Source of the DNA: Warburgia ugandensis | Lineage: Eukaryota > Streptophyta > Magnoliopsida > Canellales > Canellaceae | Direction of reading: 5' to 3' | NCBI GenBank assembly: GCA_035236585.1 | Contig: CP141136.1 | Location: forward strand, 27,877,426-27,941,425 | Length of the DNA stretch: 64,000 bases | Shown here: piece after piece, positions 12,476-25,724 of the stretch | Numbering within the stretch: the first letter of the stretch is position 1 | Layout of the letters: every line of letters begins with the position of its first letter | Made by a program: the position numbers and the translations under genes | Notes under the pieces: model-generated | The model's input: the letters and a program-made list of their open reading frames with translations, nothing else | What the model was told of the DNA's origin: nothing | Databases searched by the model: none

Positions 12476-12869
12476 GGGGTTTCGAAATACATGGATTATA
12501 GGTTTAGGACATGGCATAGGAACAACATAGGTGGGAGAGGCATCTATTCCGACTTCATCAAATCATTCTCAACAGGTTTTTTAGATAAATTTTTTTATAG
12601 CAAATACATTAGTTACCCTTAAAGGTTTTCATTGCTATCTTATAAATGCATATTTTTATGCACGAATGGTCTTCTTTATCAACATCATCTTAACAGGGGT
12701 TGTACCTGCTTACTTGTGAACATAGGTTGAATGGTCTTCTTAATATTATCTCACTAGTAAAGAATGCTGGTTTTGAAATACTTACATCAACTAATGGATT
12801 CTCTATTTATGAATTTCTCTCTATGTGCCTTCATCTAGTAATATTATTCGCTCTCTCTTGATTTTTATA

Positions 12870-13110
12870 GATGACTACCAACCAAGGTGACACCCAAAGT
12901 AGTTAGAATGCCCACAAGCAAGTAGCAAAATGGAGTATCTAAGAAACAAGCATCATTGTTAATTTAACAATTGAAAAGATTTAGTGTTATAATTTGGGGT
13001 GGTATGTACCTAGAGTATGGGCTGAATTAGAAAGAAAGATGGAAAATAGGATTCATCAACCCGTAACCATTTCTTAATTGAAGAAGATGTACAAGATGTT
13101 AAAGCTAGAC
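12870..13110 (+). pseudogene. Myb/SANT-like second gene of the Harbinger element (fragment)
   Basis: From ATG at 12870 the frame reads MTTNQGDTQSS, then after a stop a segment with ERKMENRIHQPVT and QLKKMYKMLK-like residues. This resembles the Myb_DNA-bind_3 protein that accompanies PIF/Harbinger transposase. Several stops interrupt it. Identification is by eye from short motifs. Confidence 0.4.
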
Positions 13111-14013
13111 CATTTTGTCCTTACTTCATTGTTACAGGCACCAAAATTTGGATTGGACACTAATATACACAGTTATCTTTTACAAGTATCTCTTAACTTC
13201 AATTTGTTGTATAGCTTGGACCATTTAATTTATGCATATTTTTAGGGTAATAACCTATGCTACCAAGTTTAGGAATTATTCTTGCCCCTATCGGAATGAG
13301 CTTAAGATTTAACTCTGGTGACATTATTTTAAGCTAGCACGTATGAGTTGATTAGGGTGTATATGATAGAAAACACTATGTTGATGTTTGTATATTGGGA
13401 TGTGTCTCTCTTAATTTACTAACATTTTATACTATTTGGTGCTTTATGATAATTGAAACTAATTTTATATTTGAATTCTTCTTAAATGAATGGTGTTCCA
13501 ATGTGTGTGTATATTGATGGTGTTGAGCTTCTTGACAGGAATGTTCTTTTAGAAAAAATAGGCTGCAAATAGTCTTGTTAGACATCTACTTTAAGTATAG
13601 GCATGCAAGAAAACTTATAAATGGGTTAGAGTTAAAGAAAAGTAAATAGAATGATCCCAACAGCTTTCTAGAGTGTGTATCTAAACAAGCTTTTTGAATA
13701 TTGTTTATTTTATTTTTACTTATTTGTATCTAAGAATACTACTTAAAATAGAAGCAAGAGAAACTGTTTCCAAATGCAGCCTAAAGAGCTCCTTCACCTT
13801 TTCACTTTTTTTTTTAATTTTGTGAAAGAGCTTCTTCTTTCGATGATCTGCAAATCATCTAAATAAGAGCGTTTTGTCTCTTTTAGTGGGACTATTTTAA
13901 GTTTCGAGTAGTGATGACCCAAGCGTTCACCGGAATATAATAATGATGTGCTCTCATCAAATTATATGATTTAGTTGAATGTTCATATATGGGACCTATA
14001 TTTGTAATTTACT

Positions 14014-14016
<3 letters not shown>

Positions 14017-14090
<74 letters not shown>
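14017..14090 (+). repeat. (CA)n-(GA)n microsatellite
   Basis: A short CA run passes directly into about 31 GA units. Open frames across it (ERERER) are artefacts. Confidence 0.98.
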
Positions 14091-14093
<3 letters not shown>

Positions 14094-14245
14094 ACTCGCC
14101 ACTTATCTACGGTAAAAATTTTCTTTTTGATAAGCCAAGCTGTTTATCGGATTCATCCTTGCTAAGAGAGTTACTCGCCACTTATCTACGGTAAAAATTT
14201 TCTTTTTGATAAGCCAAGCTGTTTATCGGATTCATCCTTGCTAAG
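14091..14245 (+). repeat. 79-bp tandem duplication, identical copies
   Basis: The segment beginning GTTACTCGCCACTTATCTAC at 14091 is repeated from 14170. The 76 bases compared are identical. The right edge of the GA microsatellite (GAGA) is part of the repeated unit, so the duplication probably arose at the microsatellite border. Confidence 0.97.
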
Positions 14246-15913
14246 TCGGATGGTTGCTAAACGTCTCGCCAACAAGCACCTCTAACGTAGGCGTCTTCTA
14301 AATGTGGAATGCACGTTACACGTGCCCCCTCTGATCTCCTCCGAATAATTTCAAAGAGAGAGCAAACCACGCGTGACGACGGGGTGGTCAAAGCCAAACA
14401 CGTTTCAACCATCGAGTTAGTGCCGACTGTAAGGTGACAACGGCAGTTGTTACTCACGTTACATCAAGGAAGTGATGGGTTTTCTCACTCACCAAAATGG
14501 AGAACCCAAAAATAAGCTAAATGAGAAGGGTGGATGGTTTAGCGCTCTCTCGCGCGTGCAATTGCGCTAGCAATCTAAGCTTCCATATGCGTGATTTTCT
14601 CTTAACGGAGAATATGACAGGAAATGCCGTCTAATTAAGATAGGGGAAATGCAAAGACGGAGATGAGCCTTGGAGCTGAGATCTTGCTTGCCGCCGTCGG
14701 GCTGTCTGGGGTTTTTCTGAGGCCGTTGATGATGAGATTTGCCGGGCAGATGGCGGAGATCTTGGGAAGAGCCCTCTCTAGGATCATTAGAGGGATGCCT
14801 TCTTTAATCCTCACCATTTACCTTCCCTATTCGGCTTCTTTCTTGCATCGATAGTAATTAATTTCTTTTTTCGCTATATCATGAGGATAGAGAACACCAA
14901 TATTTGATAGTCATTTCTTTCCTATTAATCAATCAAACCCCATGGGAATTACTTACTCATTGCCTATTTAGCTAACTGTTATGCGGCTATCCTCTTAAGT
15001 TTCTTCATCTTCCATCCCCAAAATCTCTCTGTTGGTTTATTTTTCTGCTACTTAAAGAGGGCCAGTATCTACCATGTACAAAAGGAACTTCTCGTGTTGT
15101 AAACCAGGCAGCATATTTTCCATTTATTCTCTCTTGTAACAAGATATTCAGTCTCGTACAGTTCCATCTCAATACACTCGGATAATTGCTATGCTAGAGT
15201 TTCTCTTAAACACACTTCGAGGAAGAGAAAAAGAAAAGAAGCAAGGGTATGTGGACCTTAAGTTTTTGGTAGCTAGGTAAGTGGTGACCCAAGACCTTGA
15301 CTGTGAGACAACTCGGCTATGTGAAGTCAAAGTTAGTTTACCATTCAATGAAAAAAAGAAAGAAAAGAACTCTAAGTGGTTATAGGAGTAATCGTAATGA
15401 TCCGAGGGTTTCGATACATTTGATGTTGTTCCACGGAGATTGATGTTGCCTGATTGGATGAGGGTCCACATTCCCAGTCACGAGTCCTATAAATACGGGA
15501 AACAGATCTGATTGCGGATACCAAGGTCCAGAAACCCACGTGGACATGGACAAACTCTACGAACAAATGCAGCTGCTGCGGAGACAAGCATGAGTTGCTC
15601 ATCCTCCTCATGCCTCTTGATTACGCGCGACGCGTGTTAAAATGACCAGAATTAATCACACTCTGGCAAGAATTTGCGTCGCGTCTTGGGCATGGGATTG
15701 TCGATGAGTGGAGCAAAAGTGACCCTCAATCGGTCTTAGAGGCGGTTTAAGGGTGCGCTTGCGGAGTTGCAGGTGTTGTTTGAAATACATACACTAAACT
15801 ATCAGAAGCACGTTGTAGCAAATAACTTTTTGAAGGTAGCTGAAAGCTCATGGTGTAAATGAATTATGCTAGCAGCTTTATTTTTGGAATTAAACTAAGT
15901 AAAACTTAATCCA
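14246..15913 (+). other. Unique sequence without an assigned gene
   Basis: Low-copy-looking DNA of more balanced base composition. A 63-codon plus frame (14663-14854) and a 60-codon minus frame (14635-14817) overlap. Neither resembles a family I recognise. A TATA-like CTATAAATACG lies at 15488-15498, followed by a short plus-strand ATG frame at 15555-15599, but no gene could be traced from it. The last 40 bp (15870-15913) belong to a repeated host segment that continues at 20067. Confidence 0.4.
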
Positions 15914-18900
15914 TGTGATATCCCGAGTTTTTACACAACATATAAATACCAATATTTAAAAAGTCGAGATCCTTAGTTAAAATTTTTAATTTAAAATTGA
16001 CTGAAAACTAAAACTTTGAATAAAAAGTGTTTTTCTCAAAACTATGAGAGTCATATGACCCAAAAAATCACATATTTAATGGTGAAATGATATTTTTATC
16101 TCTACGAAAAATCTGACAAAGTCTCTTCGGTGATCAGCGCATTTAATGCATGTGATGCAACAAATACCTGATAAACACAATAAGCATAAATACACAATCT
16201 AGATAACTTCTTCTCCAAATCCTTCTAGATCATACACATATTTTCAATAAGATCATATACCACAACAGTAGAATACAAAAAAAAACAACAACAACACTAC
16301 CCAGGTCTATCAATACACAGCCATCACCTCCAACCAAATGACATCCATACATCAATGTTATGAAAGTATAAACCATACACATATACAATCCATAGATAAC
16401 ATTCAAAGTGGAGTTTTAACAAACCACATACATCATAGAAATCTCCTCTATGCACCAATGAAGGCTGCCAATGCCATCACCTGCTCTATATATATGCCTT
16501 ACCTACTGTCTCTCTTTGTATCTAAGGCATTGCAAAACATCGCAATGCCTCAACAAGCTATGCTTGTGTAGGTGACGACAATAATAATAGTAATTCATAA
16601 ATATTTGTTACAATATGAAATGGTCATGTATCAAATATTAGGACGTGTGATAAATATCTTCCTCATGAAAATAGTTCTAGCATGATATCAAATAGAAGAA
16701 TAAATAGTAATGAAGCATAGCATAGTTAGCATCAAAACCAACTAAATCGGTAGTAATAACCAAGGCATCAAAGCTCATAATAATGCTGAAAATAAGGCAA
16801 TGCATTCAACCTACTTATGTATTTTCCAAATATGCTAAGTAAACAAAACCGTTCATGCTTATCAAAATCCCAATATCAAATTGATGTAAGTCACACTAAT
16901 TGCGTGTCTGAAAATATGTCAATCAACTCAACTTCTAAGGCTCATAAATATGACAAAATCACGTCAATACAGAGTGTCAAAAGCTTAGAGAATATATCAA
17001 TAAATGAGCATATTATCATCAAAGGCACCCTCACACATGAATCCTGAGAGTGTCAAAAATCTTATCAGTGCAAAGCATCAAATACACAAGGACTATCTCA
17101 ATGAATATAAACATCATCAATGTGGGTAGGTCCCACAAGTATACCACACACTTGTATTTCAAGTCATAAGTACTCATACGAATCCTCCACACCTCGTCAT
17201 GCCATGGGTACACAAAGAATATCCACCCTGGTGCTCTCTATGCAATATAATAAAATCAACCATCAAGAAATGCATGGACTGCTATGCTACATTGATAACC
17301 AACTCTCAAGTTTATCAATTGTCGCTCCCTGTCAACACCAAAATAGGAGATTAAGCATCCATCCCACATGGGTGAGGATTGAAATCATAGTGTGTACTAC
17401 CCATGATACCACTCCCTATGATGTTTGGCCTTTTATGGGGCGAGTGTCTATCATCTCACAAAGTTAGAATGCGAGTGGACGGCCCTAAATCCCTCATAGC
17501 ATAGCATCCACCGGGGAAAAACAATCATCATAAATTTGTAAAAATATGAAAATTGCAAATCTCATGGTCAATAAGATAGATATATGATCCTCTATTGAAA
17601 TAATAAAAACTAGGAGCACTTGTGGGTCACTATCCCCAAGCACTGCCCCTCATCTTGGGGTTAGCCTCTCAAGGACCAGCTGCCAAGCCTCCACCACCAA
17701 GTCAACTATAAAATAAGTGATAAAACATAGCTTTCACATGCCTCAATATGCAATAGTAAATCAAAACACCATTTAATGACTTTACAGTCATGAAATCGTA
17801 CCAAAATCATGTATTTTAGCTATCACGTATAAAATATGACTCATCATAGTCAAGTCATGCATCCGTGGAATCATAATAATCAATGAAATCATGCAAATGT
17901 GCATTAGTCCCAAATAAGATAGATATTTCAATAAGAACCACAGTATAATAAGAGATGATGCAATGAAAATTTGAAAATTCAAAACAAAAACATGCCCATT
18001 ATTTATTGTCATCACCTACCTCAAATGAAGAACTACTCATCTGTATCTCTCAAATCACAATTGAACTCTGCTATAGATTGGTCCACTTTAGTCCAACTAC
18101 CTAGATACACATCACATTCAAGTCTAACTTAGAATCCAAGTTATTTATTTAAGTTGGATTCTTATTATAAAACAAAGATTATATTTTCATATCTTAATAT
18201 ACTGTATATGATCCAATGGTTCACAACCATGGGATCTCAAGCTAGGGCTCACCTAGCTTGGCTAATAATCTAATTCACATTGAAGCGGGCTCACCAATAA
18301 TTATCCAATTCATTCCTTAATCATAATATAGCATATTCCTAAGGGATCGTACTCATACCATGTCAATTTTAGTTAATTTCTCATTTAACCATCTAATCAA
18401 GTATGTTTATATATAGATCATACTTAACTTTAGCTAATTACCATTAAATCAAGGAAATTAAGTGGTTAGGATGATAATCATATCTCACAAAGATCAATCT
18501 AAAGGATATCTGGCTATCTGGGTTGCCAGATCATCAACTAATCATCTCAAAGGTACACAATCTACACTATCCATAGTAACCTAGCCATGATCATCCGCTT
18601 GATGATTCTAAATTGAAGAATAAATTTGTAACTTTGATTAAACAATCTCAATGAATCATTTGAAGGGTATGGATCGTCAAATTTGATCCAATTTTATACC
18701 TAAATTCTCCATCGATCTTAGTCGTTGATCAAGATCAACTAGATCATCTCAAAAATACTCTAGATCCAAGATCTCTAATATAGATCTTGATCTATGTGCC
18801 ATGAGGATCACAGTCGACTATTTAGATTGTAAAGTAAGTTCCAATCATCACAGATCCTACCATTTAACATTTGTTCGAAGGTTTGATCATGATCAATGGT

Positions 18901-20066
18901 CAGATCTTCTCTAATCAATGAAGGGGAGATGGGTATCATTCCTCATGTTGCAAGGATTGCAATGGTTGTCTCGGATCTATGCAATTCTTCTTCGATTGGG
19001 CATAAAAAAGGGATCAAAACTTAAGGGCATAGTGGGGCTCACTATATCAACTCAGCTCATTAGAACAAGTTGGGAGCGAGAGACACAGCGAATTGGCCTA
19101 CCCTAACTCACTAGAGGAAAGGGAAAATAGGGGGTGACAAGAGGATGACAGTGGTGGTGGCTCTAACATGGTCATTACTTAGAGCTTCGCCACAGTGAGG
19201 AACCAAGGAGACCTGGGAGAAGAGGGAAACCAAAAGTGCTAGTTGTGCAGTTTAGGCCATGTTGGAGGAAGACAAGTGGGGGGAGGGAGAACAGGTGGTA
19301 CGATCAACTTGCTCAAGTAGGTCAGGCTTTGTCGAAGAAAGGAGAGGCAAGGAGAACAAGGGCTAGAGGTGGCTGCTACTCGAGCGGCACTTGAAACCCA
19401 TTCTAAATAGACATGGGGGTGGAGACAATGGTCGTCCTGCTGGTTGCACTGATCTACAAGGAAAATAGAGAACAGGGGAATAGGGTGCCAGTGCATTTGC
19501 TCCAGTGGGTGGACAAGCCGAAGAGGAAAGGAGGGGGGAAAAAGAGGGCTTTTTGGCTTGGGGAGATTGAACAGTAGGGGAGATTGGGGAAAAGGGAGAT
19601 AGGATGGGGAAGAGGGGTTTTGGGTCTCCTGTCGTGCCAGGAAAGACGGAGATCGAACAAATGGAGTTTCTACATGGTGCAAGTAAATGGAGGGGAAATT
19701 CAGCAAATGGGAACTTACCAGTGAGGTGCTCGTTTGATGCAGGAAAGCTGGGCGACGTGTAGTGAGTTGACATGCCATGTGTCAAGCTTGCTCCACACAT
19801 GCACGCCCTTCTGCAGGTTCACGTCCAAATACATGGGGGTGCCATTATCAATTTTAGCCCCACTTAAATTAGTAAAATTTTAAGTGTCATTGAAATTGTC
19901 TCCATGCATATATTTCAATTTTTATAGTTTCAAGTCCAAATTTGGAGTTTCTAAAGGGGTCACTTTCATGAAATTTGATTTTTCATGGAATTCAATTCCT
20001 GATTTCCATTCCAATTAAAATATAATATAATACATATAAAATGACTCCAAATTGAGGGTCATTACA
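15914..20066 (+). mobile_element. 4.15-kb solo LTR with 5-bp target duplication
   Basis: Ends are TGTGATATCCCGAG and GGTCATTACA (TG..CA). The bases ATCCA flank it on both sides (15909-15913 and 20067-20071). The same long-LTR family appears at 35337-39916 and 63206-64000 in the opposite orientation, and its first 0.4 kb is related to 6681-8390. Landmarks are the GAAAAATCTGACAAAGTCTC block near 16107, CATAGCATCCACCGGG near 17500, and a G-rich tract at 19390-19620. No gag or pol is present, so the simplest reading is LTR-LTR recombination. A large non-autonomous element cannot be excluded. Frames inside it (19239-19800) look like chance frames in a purine-biased tract. Confidence 0.8.
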
Positions 20067-21498
20067 ATCCAAATCTTAAATTGATTGCACTTTTAAGTTT
20101 AGGCTATATTTTTGGAATTCAACTAAGTGAAACTCAATCCAATTCATAAATTGAGTTACACTCTTAAGTTTAGGTTGTACATGGTTTCCAATAACAAATG
20201 CTTCAAAAAATCTTAAATAGATTGTTAAAATTAATTAACACATCCTTCTTGATGCACAGATGAAGCATAGTCTAATCTCTTGAAACAATTAGTAAAAGAT
20301 GCAGTTTCTGTGCTTAGGATAATTGATCTCTCAAATTGTAGAGAATTCTACCATAGTTTTGAATTTGAAAGATAACAAAAACTTGTTCTAGAGTCATATT
20401 CTAAAAGAGCCCAAGGTGACTAGTCCAAGGCCAACACTTCAAAGTGCTAAAGGCACTTGGCATTGGACAATCAAGAATGTTTGGCCATGATTACCAACAA
20501 GAAGAGGGAAGAAAAGTGATCTCAAAGAGAGAAGAAAAATGATCTCAAAGAGCACTTCCCTAATTCCTTAGCAGAGCAAACTCAAAATTAAAGAATATTA
20601 TGAGGAAAGCTTGAGTATCCCATAAAAGGTCTCGGTTTAGCATCTTACATTGATCTACATAAAATTTGTACGGCATTGGGAAAGATAGTGAAGAGGGACT
20701 CACTAAGTGCCTATGCACAATGAAAAAGATTGGGTTTGATGGATTTGGAAGCAAGACAAGTACCTCCGGTAGTAAACATCAAGAAATTGCCTCTAGTCCT
20801 ATTTAAACATAGATGAGATGTACAATGGCGAGTTAGGCCTTATAGTGTTGGGTCATCTTTGCAACAATGGACCTTTACACTAAGACCACCCACATTGGGC
20901 CTACCACACACACATGCATGAGCCCACTCACCACATAAGTTTTCTTCTATTTTTTTAAAATAATGATGGTTGTAAAGGACTGCCCTATCCAAGTCCTTTT
21001 CATAAAGTCATTGTGGGACTATTCTCACATAACTTTAAGAAAAAATCCAACAAGGGTGGATAAATATCTAACAATGTCAATGTTCCAAAACAAGGGAAAA
21101 AACAAGCTATCAACTTTGTAAAGAGTCTAAGTACTAAGCAAAGTACTTTTCCAATCAAGAAAGAAGTACATTTTCTTGGGCATATACAAAGAAATCTAAT
21201 TTGGATCCATACCAATGAATTTGTAGATTGTCAAGAGCTAAACCACATGGCTCTTGTCTCATGCCAAAGGGATATTTTGTATGCATCTTACAACTTACAA
21301 AAACCAATGGTTCACATTTTTCATGAAATCCCTAAATAGGCTTCATGGATGAAGGGTCCAAGCATATCCAATCAAGATCAAATCAATATGAATGAGTTGG
21401 CCTCATTATTATCTTCAAGATTAATGGATTGGAACATGCGGCCCCCATGGGTCTCAAAAAGTGTACTCCTTTGAGCAAGCAAGTGCACTTCTCAAAAG

Positions 21499-21500
<2 letters not shown>
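20067..21500 (+). other. Repetitive AT-rich spacer, no gene seen
   Basis: It begins with a duplicated host segment: AGTGAAACTCAATCCAA and TCTTAAGTTTAGG blocks occur twice within 20067-20190, and the same segment flanks the solo LTR at 15880. From 20290 to 21500 there are only short frames without recognisable domains. Confidence 0.4.

Positions 21501-21592
<92 letters not shown>
21501..21592 (+). repeat. (TG)46 microsatellite
   Basis: An uninterrupted TG run of 92 bases. The HTHTHT and VCVCVC frames through it are artefacts. Confidence 0.99.
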
Positions 21593-21596
<4 letters not shown>

Positions 21597-21889
21597 CCTA
21601 ACAAAGCAGTTAACTATCAACTTATTGACAAAGAAAATAATTGAATTATGGCTTGACATCCCTTTGAGTATGATGCTAGCCCGTTAGTTGATTTTTCTTA
21701 TATTTCATTCTTAATATTATTTGGCCATGTAATATTGCTATATGTTTCAACTTTGAATGACTCTTGCATAAGATTGTCTTGATCTATATTTTAGTAATGC
21801 AAAGAAAAGAAAAAGACAAAGGAAAGTATTGAAAATGGAGAAACACCAATGTTAGGAGGGGCATTTAGAACAACTTGACACACAAGCAT

Positions 21890-22065
21890 AGTTTTAAAAC
21901 TTGTGAGTCAACTTGAAAAACTCATCCAAGTTAGTCGACCTAATAATAAATTGAGTAACTCGTTGAGTCAACTTGTTATGTAACAAAATTATTTTGTTTG
22001 CTCTAGGATTTGAACCCAAAACTATGAAAATAATAATACATCTCAACCAACTCACCTAACAACTA
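21890..22065 (+). repeat. SINE-like or other short interspersed repeat
   Basis: A 175-bp segment with a tRNA B-box-like AGGATTTGAACCC near 22005 and a terminal CTCAACCAACTCACCTAACAA. This layout recurs in plant short interspersed repeats. No A tail or target duplication was proven. It abuts the LTR-like sequence that starts at 22066. Confidence 0.3.
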
Positions 22066-24075
22066 TGTTGTGAATTTTAATTTGACTGCAAGTACATTGG
22101 TCTACTATGACATAGACACGGTTAAAGAGGTCAAACCTAGATATACTTAATAATTAACTGATTAAATTAAAGTCTAAGTTAACCTACTTTAACCTACTTA
22201 AAGATTAATGAAACCAAATAACTCTAATTAGTAAAGTAAAGCAAATAAGTAAAATAAGTAAATAAACTTAAAGCAAACTAGGTAGTCAAAAACTACTTTT
22301 ATTAATGTAACTTTTGCTTCTAATGGAAATGAGTAAAGAACATAATAAATAAAATTTTCTTAAAGTGTTCCTTGTAGGATGTCTTAGTTGTGTCACTCAA
22401 CTAGGATATTTATATGCTTGTTTCTTTTTCTCGAGCTTGAATTTCACATTATAGCTCTCTTTATTGTGTCACTCAACAAAGGCTTGTACACTTCTTTTCA
22501 ACCCAAAATACAATAAATCCAAGCAAGCATCATCTATACAACTTAATTTACTTGTTTAGACACATAAAGTATAGTCGACAAGCAAAGAGGGTAGTCACCC
22601 TAGTATACTAACCCAAAATATCATCAACCATATCATACCAATCTTAGGAAGGAGATGCATTTACTGCCATAGAAAGAGGCACAATGATTTCTCTTTTCCT
22701 TTTTAAGTGTTCCTAGTAGCTAAGGAAAGAGAGATGAAGGGCTAAAGAAGGTGATGGATTGCATGTAAGGGAGTGGAAGGAGAGGGCGTGCTATTCTAAG
22801 GTCAAAATGGTTGGTCTAATGTAGGATGGAGTGTGTAGGTTAGAGTGAAAGATGGGACATGCATGCAAAGGGGTAAGGCGTGCAAGGTTATAAAGGTGGG
22901 TAAGTGAAAATGCAAAGCATGAAAGGGGATTGCGTGCAAAGGCTATGGTGGTAAGGATGCTATGCATGCAACAAAAAAATGGTTGATGTGCACGATCTTG
23001 GGTGGAGAATGAGAATGGGAATAAGAGAGAAGATGGAAGGGGATGAGATTGTAGATTGTAGATTGAGACTCTTACCTCTACTCCTTATAATGAACATTTT
23101 ATATCTAAGGGAGAGAGAGTGAGAGTGATCCCTATCCTTCTATTTCTCCAAGGTATAGTTTTAGGTTATAGGGAAAAGTAATAGATTCCTTTCTCCTTAT
23201 TTTTACCTCTTTTTATAGTTTTCTAAGTTGGAAGCCTAAGAGGTAAATGACTAGGATCATAACAATAAAAGATCAATAGATAGTTGAAATGGAGTGAAGG
23301 ATTGAAGGAAGAGGGGGGGGGGGCTGGGTTTGTGGAAAGCAATGAAAGATAAGATAAAAGGAAAGAGGAAGGGAAGGAGATAAGGGTGAGTGGGAGAAAA
23401 ACGATAAGTAGCAAGGAAAGAGATGGAAGGGAAAGGGAGAAAATAAAGGAAGGGGGGTGGGAAATAGAAAAGCATGGGGAAGGAGGCATGGAATTGGGAG
23501 TGTGGTAGAATGTTCAGAAAGTTTGAAAGAAAGTGAACCGTTGGATAGAAATGGATGATGAAGATCTTTCCTCCTTACGGGTTTTACTTTGAATTCTCAT
23601 GAGGTAGATAATAGGTAGGGTTTGTAGCTTTCCTCTACATCATTTTTGTCCATTTGAATCATGCTTCACCATAGCTTGAATGAATGGGATTCTGCTAAAG
23701 TTTTCTCATCCAAAAGGATTTCTTTTATATCTCATTTTCTTTTTCACTATTGGATTAACATGTCTTAGAGTGCATGGGATAAATTCCTTTTAGATTTTCT
23801 TATTTACTCTAGATTTCTCTATTATTCTCTCCCATCTCACCTTTATTTTCTATAGCCAATAGCATTCAAGAAGTGGAGGACATCTCCTTTCATACAGTGT
23901 GACGCTTCTCTCTTAAAAACAAGGTGAGTAGTCCACCAAAAAAAATCTCCACCAATAAAGTCTTTCTTCTCATTGATCCATACTTAAGTTAGTTCTCATT
24001 GGTTGCTTAGGATATGCATGACAAGGATAGATATTAGCCTTTGAATCTTGAAAAGTAAGGGTGATTATTAGCTGC
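22066..24075 (-). repeat. Divergent Athila-like LTR joined directly to gag
   Basis: The left end TGTTGTGAATTTTAATTTGACTGCAAG resembles the inner LTR end at 26858 (TGTTTAACTGCAAG) and at 8753. It continues about 2 kb, including purine-rich tracts at 23010-23500 with a run of nine G at 23314-23322. On the right it meets the gag reading frame at about 24075 with no pol between. So pol and the 3' tail have been deleted, or this LTR belongs to a different insertion. Frames at 23223-23489 are low-complexity. Confidence 0.5.
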
Positions 24076-25724
24076 AGATTTTTCATAAATTATCTCTCTC
24101 CTCACCTCCTTTATTTTCTTTACCTTTTTTGTAATAAAGCGATGATACACCACCTTGCATGAAAAAGTCATTCAACTCTTCGTTATTGATTTGATGACCG
24201 CTCCTAAGGGTGGTTATGGAGGCATGCTCATGAGGGTTAGGGTTTTGAGAACTTGACTCTATCTCAAATTGACCCTTGGGGTTAAGGATAGGTTGACTAG
24301 GAAACTGACCATTTCCTCCATTATGTAATTCAATTGACAATTGGCTTACCTACATGTCTAGTTTGGCTATGGCTTGAGAGTTGACATTGGTTGACTGTCT
24401 ACTCTTACTTTGCAACTGGTAGGTCATTTTAATGTAATCATTATACTTTGTAATTTTTTCAAGCATAGTATGGATGTTTTCCTCTAAAGATGGGCTCTTT
24501 TGTTGTTGAGGTTATTGAAAGCTAGGTGGGTGATTGGGGAACTATAGTTCTAAGAGGAAAGTTTTGGACAGGAGTATTTATAGATGGTCCCCCTTGGTGG
24601 TTATTCTCTGACCATGACAAAGTGGAATGCCTGGCCCATCCAAGGTTGTAGGTCTCAAAATATGGGGTCATTGCTATGTTGGCAATATGCATTCAATGCA
24701 TTCGCTTGGTCATGATAGAAGTTCAACATTCTATTTGATGGACAAGACGAGGTGATCTGGGCTAGACTAGAACAAGTAGCACATACCTCTTGTGGAGGTT
24801 TATGGGATAATATAGCAACCATGAATGATTGAAACATACTTTCAAGCTTGTCCATTCTTTCACCTATTTATCAACGACAGAGTCGAGCTTATGGGATAGA
24901 TCAGTATGCACTCCTATCTCATAAAGACCTCCTTTCTTAGTGGGCTGGTTAGTTCTTTCTCTCCTATTTGAATAATCCTATTGCTAAGAATTATCAGCCA
25001 CTGTCTGAAAGAATTCTCATGCCTCACTTTCATCTTTTAACATGAGGGTTCCTCCACTCACTACATCTATCATTTGTCTATTTTGAGGCGTAAATGCCTC
25101 ATAGAAGTATTAAACTTGCTGCCATTTCTCAAATCCATGATGATGACATTTTTGCATTAGTTCAATTCACCATTCCCAACATTCGTAATATTGTTCATCA
25201 TCCCTTTGTTGGAAATTGATAATTTCATGACATAGGGCATTTTTTTTATGAACAGGGAAGAACTTGTACAAAAATTTCTTAAACAATTGGTCCCATGTAT
25301 GTATGGAACCTACCTTCAGAGAATTAAGCCATGACTTAGCTTTTTCCTTAAGTGAGAGTAGAAATAACCTAAGCCTAATCGAATCATCCAAAAAAATTCG
25401 AAACCTAAATGTGGCATAAATATCAAGGAACTCCTTGATATGTAGGTAGGGGTCTTCTCGGTCTCGACCATAAAAGGTAGGGAGTAATTGAATCATTCTC
25501 GACTTTAACTCAAAGTGATCTCCATTTGTGGGAGGTAAGGCTATGTAGGATAGGATATTGAGTTGGAGCAGAGCATAAAAATATCTAATTGTATTGCCCT
25601 CAATCTCTGTTGGTGGTTCAGCCATGAGAATACAAACTAGGTTTCTTTTCCCTTGGAGTTGGATGCATTGAATCTCTGAGTCTAAAGGCAATAGCTCTAG
25701 GTTCTGAGATCGATGTCCTTGCAT
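24076..25724 (-). pseudogene. Gag of the second Athila-like element
   Basis: The longest frame (25167-25724, 185 codons) starts MQGHRSQNLELLPLDSE. It includes SRMIQLLPTFYGRDREDPYL, HIKEFLDIYATFRF, RLRLFLLSLKEKAKSWLNSL and ETYYECWEW-like residues, the usual gypsy Gag capsid core. A second frame at 24655-24855 and a third at 24083-24340 (ASITTLRSGHQINNEEL, where Athila-like Gag-Pol passes to protease) continue the protein with breaks. Similarity to 4084-5907 is clear over the whole length. Pol is missing beyond 24076. Stops make it non-functional. Confidence 0.8.

Larger units (their letters stand above)
12100..13950 (+). mobile_element. PIF/Harbinger DNA transposon remnant
   Basis: Two degraded plus-strand coding remnants, separated by AT-rich spacer, fit the two-gene layout of plant PIF/Harbinger elements: a transposase C-terminus (12251-12475) followed by a Myb/SANT-like segment (about 12870-13110). 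Terminal inverted repeats and a TAA/TTA target duplication were not identified, so the borders are approximate. The right side ends before the microsatellite at 14017. Between 13110 and 13950 I see no further coding signal. Confidence 0.5.

Noticed and set aside
14015-14095. Frames rich in RE, SL, HT or VC dipeptides (also at 21383-21687, 31149-31536 and 47330-47410)
   Set aside because: They are translations of GA, TG or CA microsatellites and carry no protein signal.
14635-14854. Opposing 60- and 63-codon frames that look partly membrane-like
   Set aside because: Both strands are open over the same bases, there is no splice or homology support, and they are short. Left unassigned.
19239-19800. 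Overlapping frames of 145 and 179 codons, proline- and serine-rich
   Set aside because: They lie in the purine-rich tract of a solo LTR, overlap each other in different frames, and show no domain. They are more likely composition effects.
23223-23489. Proline/leucine-rich frames of 72-88 codons
   Set aside because: Low-complexity frames opposite a GA/G-rich LTR segment.
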